NCBI GenBank assembly: GCA_051453625.1
Contig: JBOZIK010000001.1
Coordinates: 12,500,715-12,564,714, forward strand
Source: Welwitschia mirabilis
Taxonomy: Eukaryota; Gnetophyta; Gnetopsida; Welwitschiales
DNA length: 64,000 nt
Reading direction: 5' to 3'
In this document: positions 25,518 to 35,489 of the stretch, in pieces
How positions within the stretch are numbered: position 1 is the first letter of the stretch
How the letters are laid out: each line of letters opens with the position of its first letter
Made by a program: the position numbers and the translations under genes
The notes under the pieces: model-generated
What the model was told of the DNA's origin: nothing
The model's database searches: none
The model's input: the letters and a program-made list of their open reading frames with translations, nothing else

Positions 25518-26168
25518 GTGGATAGTGGTATAGAGTCATGGATTCTCGATTCAAATGCATCATTTCACTCTACTTCTTACAAAGAGTTATTTCATAACTA
25601 TGTTGCTGGTATGTTTGGAAAGGTATATATTGCAGATGATGAACCTTTAAACATTGTGAAAAAGGGTGATGTGTACATAAAAACCACCCATGAAAATAAA
25701 TTAAAGTTGCAGAATGTTAGACATATTTCAGACTGAAGAAGAACCTTATTTCCATGGGTCAGATTGATGCTGAAGAGTACAATATAGTATTTGGAAGCGG
25801 ATGATGGAAGATCATTAAAGGAAATATGGTAGTAGCTCAAGAAAATAAGATTGAAACTTTGTACATAACTACAGAAGTAAAGGATTTAGTCTTAGTGGTT
25901 AATTCTGGTTTAAAGTCAACATTGTGGCATCAAAGGTTAGGCCACATGAGTAAAAAGGGAATGAAGTTGCTCACTTCAAAGGGGAAAATACCACACTTAC
26001 AGTCAGTTGATGTTGGTTTTTGTAAAGATTGTATATATGGAAAGAAGAAAAGAGTGATATTCTCAAAAGCTAGAAGAACATCAAAGACTAAAAAGTTGAA
26101 ACTGGTGCATATAGATGTATGGAAACTAGTCCTATTAACTTTTCTTAGAAGCTCATGTTATTATATTA
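25518..26168 (+). pseudogene. Copia protease and GAG-pre-integrase relic
   Basis: The protease active-site block reads WILDSNASFHST (about 25536-25571), where the family has DSGAS; glycine has become asparagine. The block VYIADDEPLNIVKKGDV follows, then LKLQNVRHI and a stop. In another frame (25826 on), LWHQRLGHMSKKGMKLL and CKDCIYGKKKRVIF are the GAG-pre-integrase HHCC finger with H-H-C-C in place. VHIDVW opens the integrase core; its first catalytic Asp is kept. The 100-N run at 26169-26268 interrupts the next block. Confidence 0.8.
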
Positions 26169-26268
26169 NNNNNNNNNNNNNNNNNNNNNNNNNNNNNNNN
26201 NNNNNNNNNNNNNNNNNNNNNNNNNNNNNNNNNNNNNNNNNNNNNNNNNNNNNNNNNNNNNNNNNNNN

Positions 26269-26552
26269 CATTCATTGATGACTCCACTTGAAAGGTATGG
26301 GTTTATTTTTTTAAAAATAAATCTAATGTGCTTTTTGTATTTAAAAGATGGAAGGTAAAAGTGGAAAACCAACCAATTTGAAAGTCAAATATTTGAGGTC
26401 AGATAATGGAGGGGAGTATGATAGCTTAGAGTTTAGGGCTTTTTGTTCTAAGAACAAGATGAAAATGATTAAGATAGTTTCTAAAACACTAGAACAGAAT
26501 GGTGTAGTAGAGAGGATGAATAGGATCTTGAATGAATGAGCTAGAAGCATGA
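26269..26552 (+). pseudogene. Copia integrase core relic
   Basis: Directly after the Ns the frame resumes with FIDDST-stop-KVWVYFFKNKSN, the expected next block after RYYI. It continues to LRSDNGGEYDSLEF (second catalytic Asp, about 26392-26430) and LEQNGVVERMNRILNE (catalytic Glu region, 26490-26535). All DDE positions are recognisable. Integrase would insert element DNA into the genome. One stop and a frame change at 26340 break it. Confidence 0.85.
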
Positions 26553-27099
26553 NNNNNNNNNNNNNNNNNNNNNNNNNNNNNNNNNNNNNNNNNNNNNNNN
26601 NNNNNNNNNNNNNNNNNNNNNNNNNNNNNNNNNNNNNNNNNNNNNNNNNNNNNNNNNNNNNNNNNNNNNNNNNNNNNNNNNNNNNNNNNNNNNNNNNNNN
26701 NNNNNNNNNNNNNNNNNNNNNNNNNNNNNNNNNNNNNNNNNNNNNNNNNNNNNNNNNNNNNNNNNNNNNNNNNNNNNNNNNNNNNNNNNNNNNNNNNNNN
26801 NNNNNNNNNNNNNNNNNNNNNNNNNNNNNNNNNNNNNNNNNNNNNNNNNNNNNNNNNNNNNNNNNNNNNNNNNNNNNNNNNNNNNNNNNNNNNNNNNNNN
26901 NNNNNNNNNNNNNNNNNNNNNNNNNNNNNNNNNNNNNNNNNNNNNNNNNNNNNNNNNNNNNNNNNNNNNNNNNNNNNNNNNNNNNNNNNNNNNNNNNNNN
27001 NNNNNNNNNNNNNNNNNNNNNNNNNNNNNNNNNNNNNNNNNNNNNNNNNNNNNNNNNNNNNNNNNNNNNNNNNNNNNNNNNNNNNNNNNNNNNNNNNNN
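26553..27099. other. 547-N gap with overlapping ends
   Basis: The sequence before the gap encodes LNE-stop-ARSM and that after it NE-stop-ANSM, the same point of integrase. The true sequence is therefore either contiguous here or hides an extra repeat copy. The gap length is not informative. Confidence 0.7.
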
Positions 27100-27660
27100 T
27101 GAATGAGCCAACAGTATGAGGATATGTTCTAGATTATCAAAAACATTCTGGGTGGATGCAATTAGTACAGTAGCCTATCTCATAAATAGAGGACCTTTAG
27201 TTCCACTAGATTTTAAGATACCTGAGGAGGAATGATCAAGTAAAGAGGTAAATTTCTCATAAGATTTTTGGTTGTGTTTCATATGTGAATTTAGATTTTA
27301 ATATTTGACATAAACTTAATCCTAAGGCCAAAAAGCACTATTTTATTAGTTATGTTCTAATGATTTTGGTTATCATCTTTGAGATGATTAGAATAGGGAA
27401 ATTATAAGGCACAGGGATGTCACATTCAATAAAAATGTGGTGTACAAGGATAGGTGTGGACTAGAATCTAATAATGTAGGGAAATAAAAAGTAGAAAGTG
27501 AAAAGGTTGAATTAGAAGAAATATTAAAGAGCGATGTTGCTAGAAGGACTTAAGAGAAACCCAAAAATAGAGAAGTTAAATTAGAATCAGTTACACCAGA
27601 ACCTCAGTTGAGAAGATCTATAGAATAACTAATTTCAAATAAAGTTACTCTTCCTCGTTA
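27100..27660 (+). pseudogene. Copia integrase C-terminus and linker relic
   Basis: It reads SKTFWVDAISTVAYLINRGP (27136-27195), then PLDFKIPEEE and KIFGCVSYVN (about 27255-27290), then RDVTFNKNVVYKDR (27410-27455). These match the integrase C-terminal region and the pre-RT linker of Tork-like Copia elements. Several frameshifts are present. Confidence 0.75.
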
Positions 27661-27689
27661 CATTATTTACTCTTGACTAATGTTAGAGA

Positions 27690-28500
27690 ATCAAAATGTT
27701 TTAATGAAGCAATTAGACAACAGATTCTGTTAAGTGGGAGTTGGCCATGAGAGATGAGATGGAGTCACTCTAAAACAACAAAACATGGATGCTTACTGAG
27801 TTGCCAGAAGGAAAAAAACATTATAGAATAAGTGGGTGTATAGGGCCAAGGAAGAGCATGATGATACAAGGCAAGGCTATCAGTGAAGGGATTCTAGCAG
27901 AAAAGGGGAATTATTTACACATAGATTTTTTCTCCCATAGTAAAGTTGACTGCTATCATATTAGTGCTTAGTATTGTAGCTGCAGAGGATTTGCATCTAG
28001 AGTAGTTAGATGTAAAAATCACTTTTTTGCATAATGAAATTAAGGAAGACATCTACATGATATAGCTAGAAGGTTTTCAAGTTCGTAGTAGGAAAACCTT
28101 ATGTGTAGATTAAATTAAAGTTTATATGGATTGAAGCAAGCTCCCAGACAATGATACAAGAAGTTCGATAGATTCATGTGTGATGCTGGTTTCATAAGAT
28201 GTAAGATGGATCATTGTTGTTACACAAGGAGGTTTGGTGACTATTATATTATTATACTTTTATATGTTGATGGCATGTTAGTTGCAGGATCCAATTTACA
28301 GGAGATAGACAAATTGAAGCAACAATTAGCAAAAAAATTTGAGATGAAGGACTTATAACCAGTCAAACAAATACTTGTGATGAGAATCAGTAGAAATAGA
28401 TCACAAGGGATTTTCAGATTATGTCAGGAAATGTATATAGAGAAGGTTCTTAGCAGGTTTAATGTTCAAGATGCAAACAGGAAGTCACTTTAAAGAAGCA
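27690..28500 (+). pseudogene. Copia reverse transcriptase relic (first copy)
   Basis: The RT region starts around TELPEGKKHYR (27796) and contains SLYGLKQAPRQ (28117-28149). The active-site block LLYVDGMLVAGS lies at 28257-28292. The family has YVDD, so the second catalytic Asp is Gly here. KKFEMKDL then a stop follows. This enzyme would copy element RNA to DNA. The first half is scrambled by frameshifts. Confidence 0.85.
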
Positions 28501-28531
28501 GTCTCCAAAAATAGATGAAAAATGTGAATAT

Positions 28532-29200
28532 ATGTCCAAGGTACTATATGCATCAGTAGCAGGGAGTTTAATGTATGCTATGGTCTGTACCAGGCTAGAT
28601 ATAGCACATGCAATGGGAGTTGTTAGCAATTTTATATCTGATCCAAGTAAGGAGCATTGGGAAGTTGTAAAGTGGCTATTAAGATATCTGAAATGTACCT
28701 CAGGTATGGCACTTTACTTTAAAAGGAGCAATGTTACTCTACAAGGGTTTTCTGATGTGGATCTCTGTGGTGATTTGGATAGTAAGAAGAGTACTACAAG
28801 TTACATTTTTACTGTGGGAAGTATCTCTATGAGTTGGATTTCTTGACTTCAGAAGAGTATTGCTCTCTTAACCACTGAAGCAGAATATATGGCTATATCA
28901 GAAACTAGAAAGGAGATTATTTGGTTGAAGGTTCTTCTAAAAGAGTTGGGAAAGATACAGGACAATAGCGAGCTATTAAGTGATAGCCAAAGTGCTATAT
29001 ATCTCGCTAGAGATCCAGTTCTTCATTCCTGGTCTAAGCATATTCAGTTAAGGTACCATCATATCTGTGGCCTGATAGATGATGGAACATTATCGCTAAA
29101 GAAAATTCTTAGATCAAAGAATCCTGTAGATATGCTGACCAAAGTGGTTACCACTGATAAGCTTAGGCTATGCATGGCCTCAATTGGCCTCCATGGTTAG
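28532..29200 (+). pseudogene. Copia RNase H relic (first copy)
   Basis: It covers LMYAMVCTRLDIAHAMGVVS (28569-28628), then DLDSKKSTTSYIFTVG (28775-28823), then LLSDSQSAIYLARDP (28975-29020) and SKHIQLRYHHI (29034-29067), ending LCMASIGLHG and a stop at 29200. The only interruption is one stop at about 28846, so this is the best-kept part of the element. RNase H degrades the RNA template during reverse transcription. Confidence 0.85.
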
Positions 29201-29290
29201 TGATGAGGAGGCCCCACACTAGAGTTGTTGGAGTTCGTGGAAAAAGAGAAAGGTTACATGAGTTTTGTTGTTGCACCTAGATCAGTCTTC

Positions 29291-29311
29291 AAGTGGGAAA
29301 TTGTTGGAGTA
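29291..29311 (+). other. Internal polypurine tract and start of a second LTR
   Basis: AAGTGGGAAAT is followed by TGTTGGAGTA and then a 100-N gap. This is the same junction as at 30613-30633, so a Copia 3' LTR begins here and is lost in the gap. Confidence 0.85.
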
Positions 29312-29411
29312 NNNNNNNNNNNNNNNNNNNNNNNNNNNNNNNNNNNNNNNNNNNNNNNNNNNNNNNNNNNNNNNNNNNNNNNNNNNNNNNNNNNNNNNNN
29401 NNNNNNNNNNN

Positions 29412-30525
29412 AGAAAAGTTTATATGGATTAAAGCAGGCTCACAAATAGTGGTATAAGAAGTTTGACAGATTAATATGTGATGCTTGTTTTAGAAGTTAC
29501 AAAATGAATCATTGTTATTACATAGGGAGGTTTAATGACTATTATATTATTCTTCTTTTACATGTTAATGACAAGTTAGTTGCAGGATCCAATTTGCAGG
29601 AGATAGATAAATTGAAGAAATAGTTGATAGAAAAAATTAATATGAAGAACTTAGAACTAGTTAAGCAGATACTTGGCATGTGATTTAGTAAAAACAGATC
29701 ATAAAAAATTCTTAGCTTATCTCAAGAAAAGTACATAGAGAAGGTGCTTAGAAGGTTCAGCATTTAGGATGCAAAGAGAAGAAGCACTTCTTTAGAAGTT
29801 ACTTTAATCTCAACAAGAAGGAGTCTTCAAAAACAAATGAAGAGTGTGAATAGATGTAAAGAGTACCATATGCATTAGTAGTAGGGAGTTTGATGTATGC
29901 TATAGTCTATACCAGGTCAGATATAACACATGCAGTGGAAGTTATTAGTAGGTTTATATCTGATCTAGGTAAGGAGAATTAGGAAGTTATAAAGTGATTA
30001 TTAAGATATCTGAAAGATACCTCAAGTATGATACTTTAATTTAAAAGAAGCAATATTACTCTATAGGAGTTTTCTGATGCAGACCTTGGTGGTGGTTTGG
30101 ATAGTAAGAAGAGTACTATAGATTACATTTTTACTGTGGGAGGTACCACTATGATTTGGATGTCTCGACTTTAGAAGAGTATGTCTCTCTTAACCACTGA
30201 AATAGGATATATGACTATATCAAAAGCTAGAAAGGATATTATTTGGTTGAAGGGTCTTCTAAAAAAGTTGAGAAAAATATACGACAATAGAGAGCTATTC
30301 AGTAATAGTCAGAGTACTATTCATCCTACTAGAGATCCAGTTTTTCATTCTGAGTCTAAGCATATTCAGTTAAGATACCATCATATCCATGGCTTGATAG
30401 ATGATGGAACATTGTCGCTAAAGAAAATTCTTGGATCAAAGAATCCTATAGATATGTTGACCAAAGTGGTTACCACCAGTAAGCTTAGGCTATGCATCAC
30501 CTCAATTGGCCTCCATGGTTAGTGA
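29412..30525 (+). pseudogene. Second Copia RT-RNase H copy
   Basis: It matches 28114-29200 at about 85-93% by eye in different stretches, with more stops. It starts at the SLYGLKQAHK block and ends ITSIGLHG then a stop. The RT active-site stretch reads LLHVNDKLVAGS, so the YVDD motif is gone. The open part 30181-30522 is RNase H. The divergence is too great for an allele, so this is a second element copy whose 5' part is missing in the gap. Confidence 0.8.
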
Positions 30526-30623
30526 TGAGGAGGCCTCACACTCGAGTTATTGGAGTTCGTGGAAAAAGAAAAAGGTTACATGAGTTTTGTTGCTACACCT
30601 AGATTAGTCTCCAAGTGGGAAAT

Positions 30624-30972
30624 TGTTGGAGTATATGGCTATTGATCTAGTTCAGGCTTTTAACACACTACGCAGATGAGTCGAAGCGGAGTATGGGGGT
30701 GGAGCCCCTAAATCTTTTGGCGGGCCATTCCAGCCATGGACCTGTGTTGTCCTAATTTTGCAATATATATCTTATGTTGGAAAATATCTTGTATTGTAAC
30801 CTTTAAAGGTTGTAACCTTCAAAGATTGTAAACTTCAAAGGTTGTAACATTCAAAGATTAATATAAAAATGCTAGTGTGGCTATGGATGAATTGCAATTT
30901 GCCAAACCATGTAAATCTTGTGTGTCTTGTGTTTTTTGGTTTTCTCTTTTGCATTTGATTCATTTCCTAACA
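30624..30972 (+). repeat. Copia 3' LTR (349 bp)
   Basis: It begins TGTTGGAGTA after the tract AAGTGGGAAAT and ends CCTAACA. It is 32 bp longer than the 5' LTR, exactly two extra units of the 16-bp TTGTAACCTTCAAAGG-type repeat (near 30795-30860). Confidence 0.85.
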
Positions 30973-31149
30973 CTAACTAATCTTTTACTAGTGTCTTTAC
31001 AAAAATAGGATAATGAAATGATTAATCATGGAAAATTATTAAAGTTGAATGTGCTCAAACATGAAAAAGATGTAACTTTAAAAATTTTATAACCAATTTT
31101 ATTTGTTTAAGGAATCAACAAAAAAATTTAGGAAAAATTGAGATGCTAT

Positions 31150-31860
31150 ACCCCATAACCAAAACTAAACTTTGTCCTTAAAGTTTATGGTAAATAATGT
31201 TTAATTGATTTCAACATAAGTCTAGAAGATCGCGAAGAGTTATTTTATTGAAAAATATGCAAATTGATATAACTGAGATAAGCAAAAATAAAAACTAACT
31301 ATCACAAAAAGCTAAGGAAAAGGAAAATCTAACTACAATGAAACAATGCTAAGTGCAAGGTCTATCGATAAAAATGCCCCGTGCCTTAGGAGTTATTTCT
31401 TATGAAAATGATGATGAAGTGAAGTGAGATGAAGTGGAGTAAAATGGAGATGGTAAATGTGTCAAATGGATTAAATCATAAACCAATGAACAAATGATTG
31501 AACTATCCTAAGTTATCAGCCCTTTATTATATTTTTGTATTTTCAGTGAATTGCAATATCAACCACGAAAAGTTTTAACCAAGTAACTTACATGAATTCA
31601 AGGAATCNNNNNNNNNNNNNNNNNNNNNNNNNNNNNNNNNNNNNNNNNNNNNNNNNNNNNNNNNNNNNNNNNNNNNNNNNNNNNNNNNNNNNNNNNNNNN
31701 NNNNNNNNNNNNNNNNNNNNNNNNNNNNNNNNNNNNNNNNNNNNNNNNNNNNNNNNNNNNNNNNNNNNNNTTAAGCATGTTATATTTGCAAAAATCATTG
31801 TTACATTAGCAATGAGTATTTATAGCCCCAGTGTAGTTGAACACATTGCAATTAGATCAC
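31150..31860. other. Unassigned repeat segment between LTR 4 and spacer
   Basis: Not alignable to the other LTRs. Around 31405-31455 it has a purine-rich block (GAAGTGAAGTGAGATGAAGT) that is the reverse complement of a CACATCACTTC...CATTTTACTTCACC block at 35350-35400 and 36680-36720. A run of about 160 N lies at 31608-31770. Confidence 0.45.
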
Positions 31861-33004
31861 TAGAGTAGCATTGCAAGTAGACATCCATAGTAATCCTTCA
31901 CTCTAATTTTGTCTAATTCCCTTCCTGCAAAATACTTAAAATCACCAAGTACTTTTGGTCTAAGTCATAGGGCATAATCTCATATACCCTATGATAAATG
32001 ATGAATCCAATTTACACTTTAGTCCTAAAATAACAATAGAAAGTAAGAACTCCTAAAGTACTTAATATTTATGAAATTAAAAGACTTAGATTAAGTGATT
32101 AAAAGGAATTCACACAGCTAAAATAAACTCAATGAAGTAGTTACCTAAGCATTTCAAATGTAATTTTACTCATGAATTGAAATCAAAGGAAAACAACTTA
32201 ATGTATTTCAAAAAAGAAACAACTTTATATTAAAGGAAGAAAGAAATAGGAAGAACTTCTTAGTAATCTTTGAAGACTAGTTCACTCTCCTAAGATTCGC
32301 TTAGAAAGCCATCACAAGTCGATGCTCCAAGGTTTTATAGTTCTCTAAGTCAAAGATGATATACTGAAGGGTTTAAGGCTCTTTTACAAGGAAAGATGGG
32401 GGAAAGGGATGATTACGAGCTCTTGGCTTATAGCATTAAGTGGACGATTACAAGTTATAACATTAGGTAGGATGGTTTGTCTTCTTTTCCATATGGTAAA
32501 GATGCTTATGATGATGATAACACTTGGCTCCAGAGTGCTAGAGCTGCTGCCAATCATTGACTATGCCATGTGTCTTCATCATCATCCTAGTTAGCCCTAC
32601 CAAATGTCATGCTACGAGTCCTCATCATTACCACCATGTGTCATCAAGAATGAAGGTTAATTTCTAGTGTGGAATTAGATTAAGTTGGTAACTACATGTT
32701 GTCCAATGGTTCATGAAAATCCAGGAACATGAGTTTGAAGGTAGTCTACATAGAAAGGCTAATGACATAGGTGGTCCTAGACTGCGGCACTAGCATTTTG
32801 ACTCTGATGACCATGAGAGTAAGACATGTCCTTCAATTAAGCATAGGTTACCTAAAAATGTTATGGGAAACAGTTAAGTGCATAATTAACATGAAAATCA
32901 ATAGAAGACATGTTTTTGTGGTGAAATCAATTATATTAATTTCTCCTATTAAGGTTACTTAGTTATTTAAACCTAATGAAAGCATCAATTTTTGCATGTT
33001 AACA
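31860..33004 (-). repeat. Gypsy LTR 4 (minus orientation), 3' truncated
   Basis: On the minus strand it starts TGTTAACATG at 33004. Its body matches LTRs 2 and 3 down to about 31870, and then an unrelated segment follows. Its outer edge lies directly beside the J-domain relic. Confidence 0.75.
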
Positions 33005-33009
33005 TAGCA

Positions 33010-33600
33010 AGTTGGAGGCTAATTTTTCATTTTAGTAGAGGGTCTAGGAAGAATAGTATAGAGTTTTAGGAAAGGCCCAATAAAGAGAAGGTTTTTAATG
33101 TGGAAGAGAAGATTTTCATTATTAGCGATGATGAGCCTACCCTAAAGTTTGAAGTAAAGCATCACTATCATAAATGTTTAGAACCTTCTCATGCTTCCAA
33201 TTCTCAACGCAGGCACTCTCAAGATGATTCAATAAGGCCTTCAAACCGTTTAGAATATTCTTCTTTAAATAGTTACATGGAGGATAAAAATGATAGTCAA
33301 TTAGATATAGGAGGATCAGAACTAGATGCTGGCTATGACAAAATTCAAGTAGTCTAAGTTTAAAAGAATAATTATGATATCTTAGGTATTCACCCAGATT
33401 TAACTCAACAAGAAGTTATCAAAGCTCATACATGACTAGTTTTGCAGTTGCACCCAAATAAGAACTACCACTACCCCTAAGAAGCATTGGAGAGAACTAT
33501 AGAGATTAATAAAGCCAAGGATATATTAACAGACAAGCGAACATGAGTAGTTTATCACTTCTAGCATCATAAAAGATTGATCCAGAAGTACATGAAATGG
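33010..33600 (+). pseudogene. Broken J-domain (DnaJ/Hsp40-type) gene fragment
   Basis: The plus frame beginning about 33010 stays in one register to about 33600 with six or seven stops. The N-terminal part (33100-33354, open) is Ser/His/Asp-rich and unrecognised: EEKIFIISDDEPTLKFEV near its start. After two stops the frame reads NNYDILGIHPDLTQQEVIKA (33367-33426), then LVLQLHPNKN (33436-33465), then ERTIEINKAKDILTDKR (33490-33540) and VVYH. These are helix I, helix II and loop, and helix III of a J domain, which stimulates Hsp70 ATPase. The invariant HPD is HPN here. The 5' edge abuts the LTR 4 start, so the gene was probably cut by that insertion. Retrocopy or intron-bearing relic cannot be told apart. 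Confidence 0.7.
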
Positions 33601-34130
33601 TTACAATCTTGTTTAATCTATTGATAGTTTTTGCATTTTGACTTTGTTATCATTAATCCTACTACACTTACTTGTTCGTATGTTTGTTGCTTTATATTAC
33701 GTAATAAAGGAGTCCTTCCTTCAAATGTATGCATCATAGTTAAGGTTGGGTTAGGAGGAGGTAATCCCCTTGCTTGCAAACCCCAATTTTGATTATTTAA
33801 TGTAAAGGTTTTTTGAGAAGCTAATAGAGAATGATCTTCCCTTTTAAAAAAGAAAAAAAAACCACAAATAAGAGAGAGGGGAAGGGGTTGTGGGATGGGG
33901 GTGTTTCCAAAGGAAAAAGAAGAAGAAAAGAGAAGAGTAAACAAAAAGACTTAGTAATCACAAAGTACCACAAAAAAATTCTATGAGGACATTTAGTTGC
34001 TCATTCTTAGTGGAATTCATTGTAGATTTATTTATTTATATAAAACTTTATTTAAGTTCATAATAAATGCATTGAAAAGTTAGAATTTAGGTTTGATAAT
34101 TCGTTTGCATAGTTCTTATATGCATTCATG
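33601..34130. other. Spacer between two coding-like blocks
   Basis: It contains a purine-rich tract (33840-33950) and no coding-like frame. It could be a decayed intron or unrelated sequence. Confidence 0.35.
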
Positions 34131-34390
34131 AGTCATTTGTGCCCCAAGGATTTGGGCGACTATCAGGCTTGGAATTTGGTATTATGCAAGGATGGTATAT
34201 CTTATCATCTAAATGCTTATAAAAATCATGTTTATATCCATAGTGATGTCCAAAAATGCAAAAATCCCAAATAGCATGGATTTGCTAAGAAAAAATGAAA
34301 AGGTTGTATTGTCATGCCTTATTGCATTCATTGCGTTTGAATTAGCGGCAAGAATAAGCATGAAAGAGCTTAATCAATTTATGACCATAT
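34131..34390 (+). pseudogene. Coding-like block, unrecognised
   Basis: The frame from 34131 reads CPKDLGDYQAWNLVLCKDG and YHLNAYKNHVYIHSDVQKC without a stop for about 50 codons. It then continues with stops through GCIVMPYCIHCV. Cys, His and Trp content is unusually high for the local AT-rich background, and the codon pattern looks protein-like. It lies 530 bp downstream of the J-domain relic on the same strand and may be another exon of the same dead gene. No family is recognised. Confidence 0.4.
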
Positions 34391-34933
34391 TATAAAGATT
34401 AATTAAGAGGTTGAATATTACCTCAGTCTTTTATATTCTTAAATATTTGAAGAGATCCCTACATCAAATTGTTTGTGCATGATTTTACTACTTTCCTATA
34501 TATTGTTTTTACTGGATTTCTTATAAGTTTTGTTTCTGTCTAAAACATAACATGATATTTCACTATGAGTTCTTGCTTGAAATTTGAAGGAGTCTATTAA
34601 TAGGTTCTATAAGAGTTTTAGTTACAAGATTTATCAAAAGTTCATTTGCAAGTTTTGTAAGAAGTTATTATCAACTCTATATTCTTATGAATTTTTATTT
34701 ACATAAACAAGTCTGAAATGTTTATTTTCAAACATCATTATGAATCTTTTAGAAGTCACTAATGGAAATCTTTTTGAGACTTCTGTTACATCCATATTTA
34801 ATATTTATAGCTAGAATTTTAAGTTTGAAATTGTTCAGAAAGAATTTGAGTACAAACAAAGGTTATTGTAAAAATAATTTATATTTGGTTAACTTTTTCT
34901 AAATCCGCTTTCCACTACAGGTTAGGTTTCTTC

Positions 34934-35410
34934 TATTGAATATGGTGAGGCTCAAAATACCACAAGAATTTACAATGATCAAGGTAAAAGAGCACAAAGA
35001 AATAAAATATAATAATTAATGATATAACTTAAAGAATTAAATTTACAAATTTGATAATCCAGAATTAAATTTACAAATTTGATAATCCAAATAAGTAAAG
35101 CTACTTAGGCAATAATAGTTATTTAGCCACTAAGGCAACTTTTTCTTGGTGACAGAGGCTTTTAAATCCACTTAGGATTTCTTCTAGGCCACATAGGCTC
35201 ATACATCCATTTAGGATTTAATTTAGTCCAAACCGGCTTTTACATCCACATAGGGTTTCAACTTGGCCACATAGAGTCTTAAATCCACTTAGGATTTCTT
35301 CTTGGCCGTGTAGGCACTTACACCAGCTGAGGACTTGTTTTTAAGATCTTCTTCACATCACTTCACTTCCTCATTTTACTTCACCATCATTTTCACTACT
35401 CCATCTTCAC
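34934..35410 (-). repeat. LTR-like copy (inner half of a compact LTR pair)
   Basis: On the minus strand this ends CCATATTCAATA at 34934. The sister copy at 36229 ends CCATATTCAACA and is followed by a primer site. Both carry a 39-bp minisatellite and a purine-rich GATGGAGTAGTGAAAATG block at the other end. It is probably the 3' LTR of a small element, but its upstream border is not sharply defined. Confidence 0.55.
35145..35335. repeat. 39-bp minisatellite, about five units
   Basis: The unit is approximately CTTGGCCACATAGGC followed by TTAAATCCACTTAGGATTTC, with period 39. One minus frame reads as a 13-residue repeat of the form EEILSGFKSLCGQ and is open for most of the units. Further units lie in the sister copy at 36405-36500 and around 36645. 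Confidence 0.8.
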
Positions 35411-35489
35411 CATCATTTTCATTGTCATACTTTGGAGCTTCATTATTCTTATCTTCTTTATCTAACCAATCTTGAGTATCAAAATCATT

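Larger units (their letters stand above)
24328..30972 (+). mobile_element. Ty1/Copia retrotransposon (Tork/TNT-like), composite, dead
   Basis: A plus-strand Copia element in the order LTR, tRNA-Met primer site, gag, protease, integrase, RT, RNase H, polypurine tract, LTR. The flanks CTAAT and CTAAC give a 5-bp target duplication with one mismatch. It sits in the spacer between two Gypsy LTRs. Stops and frameshifts kill all domains. A second RT-RNase H copy (29412-30525) after an internal LTR start (29302) shows that parts of two elements are present. The outer LTRs are only about 85% alike by eye, so they probably belong to different copies. Confidence 0.85.

Noticed and set aside
26341-27111. 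Very long open frames across N-runs (also 59460-59829 and 61040-62002 beyond the gap)
   Set aside because: Most of the apparent codons are Ns. Only the flanking sequenced parts carry information and these are annotated separately.
33618-33944. Minus-strand 108-codon open frame
   Set aside because: Low complexity (Phe/Ser/Pro from a purine tract on the other strand), with no homology and no initiation context.
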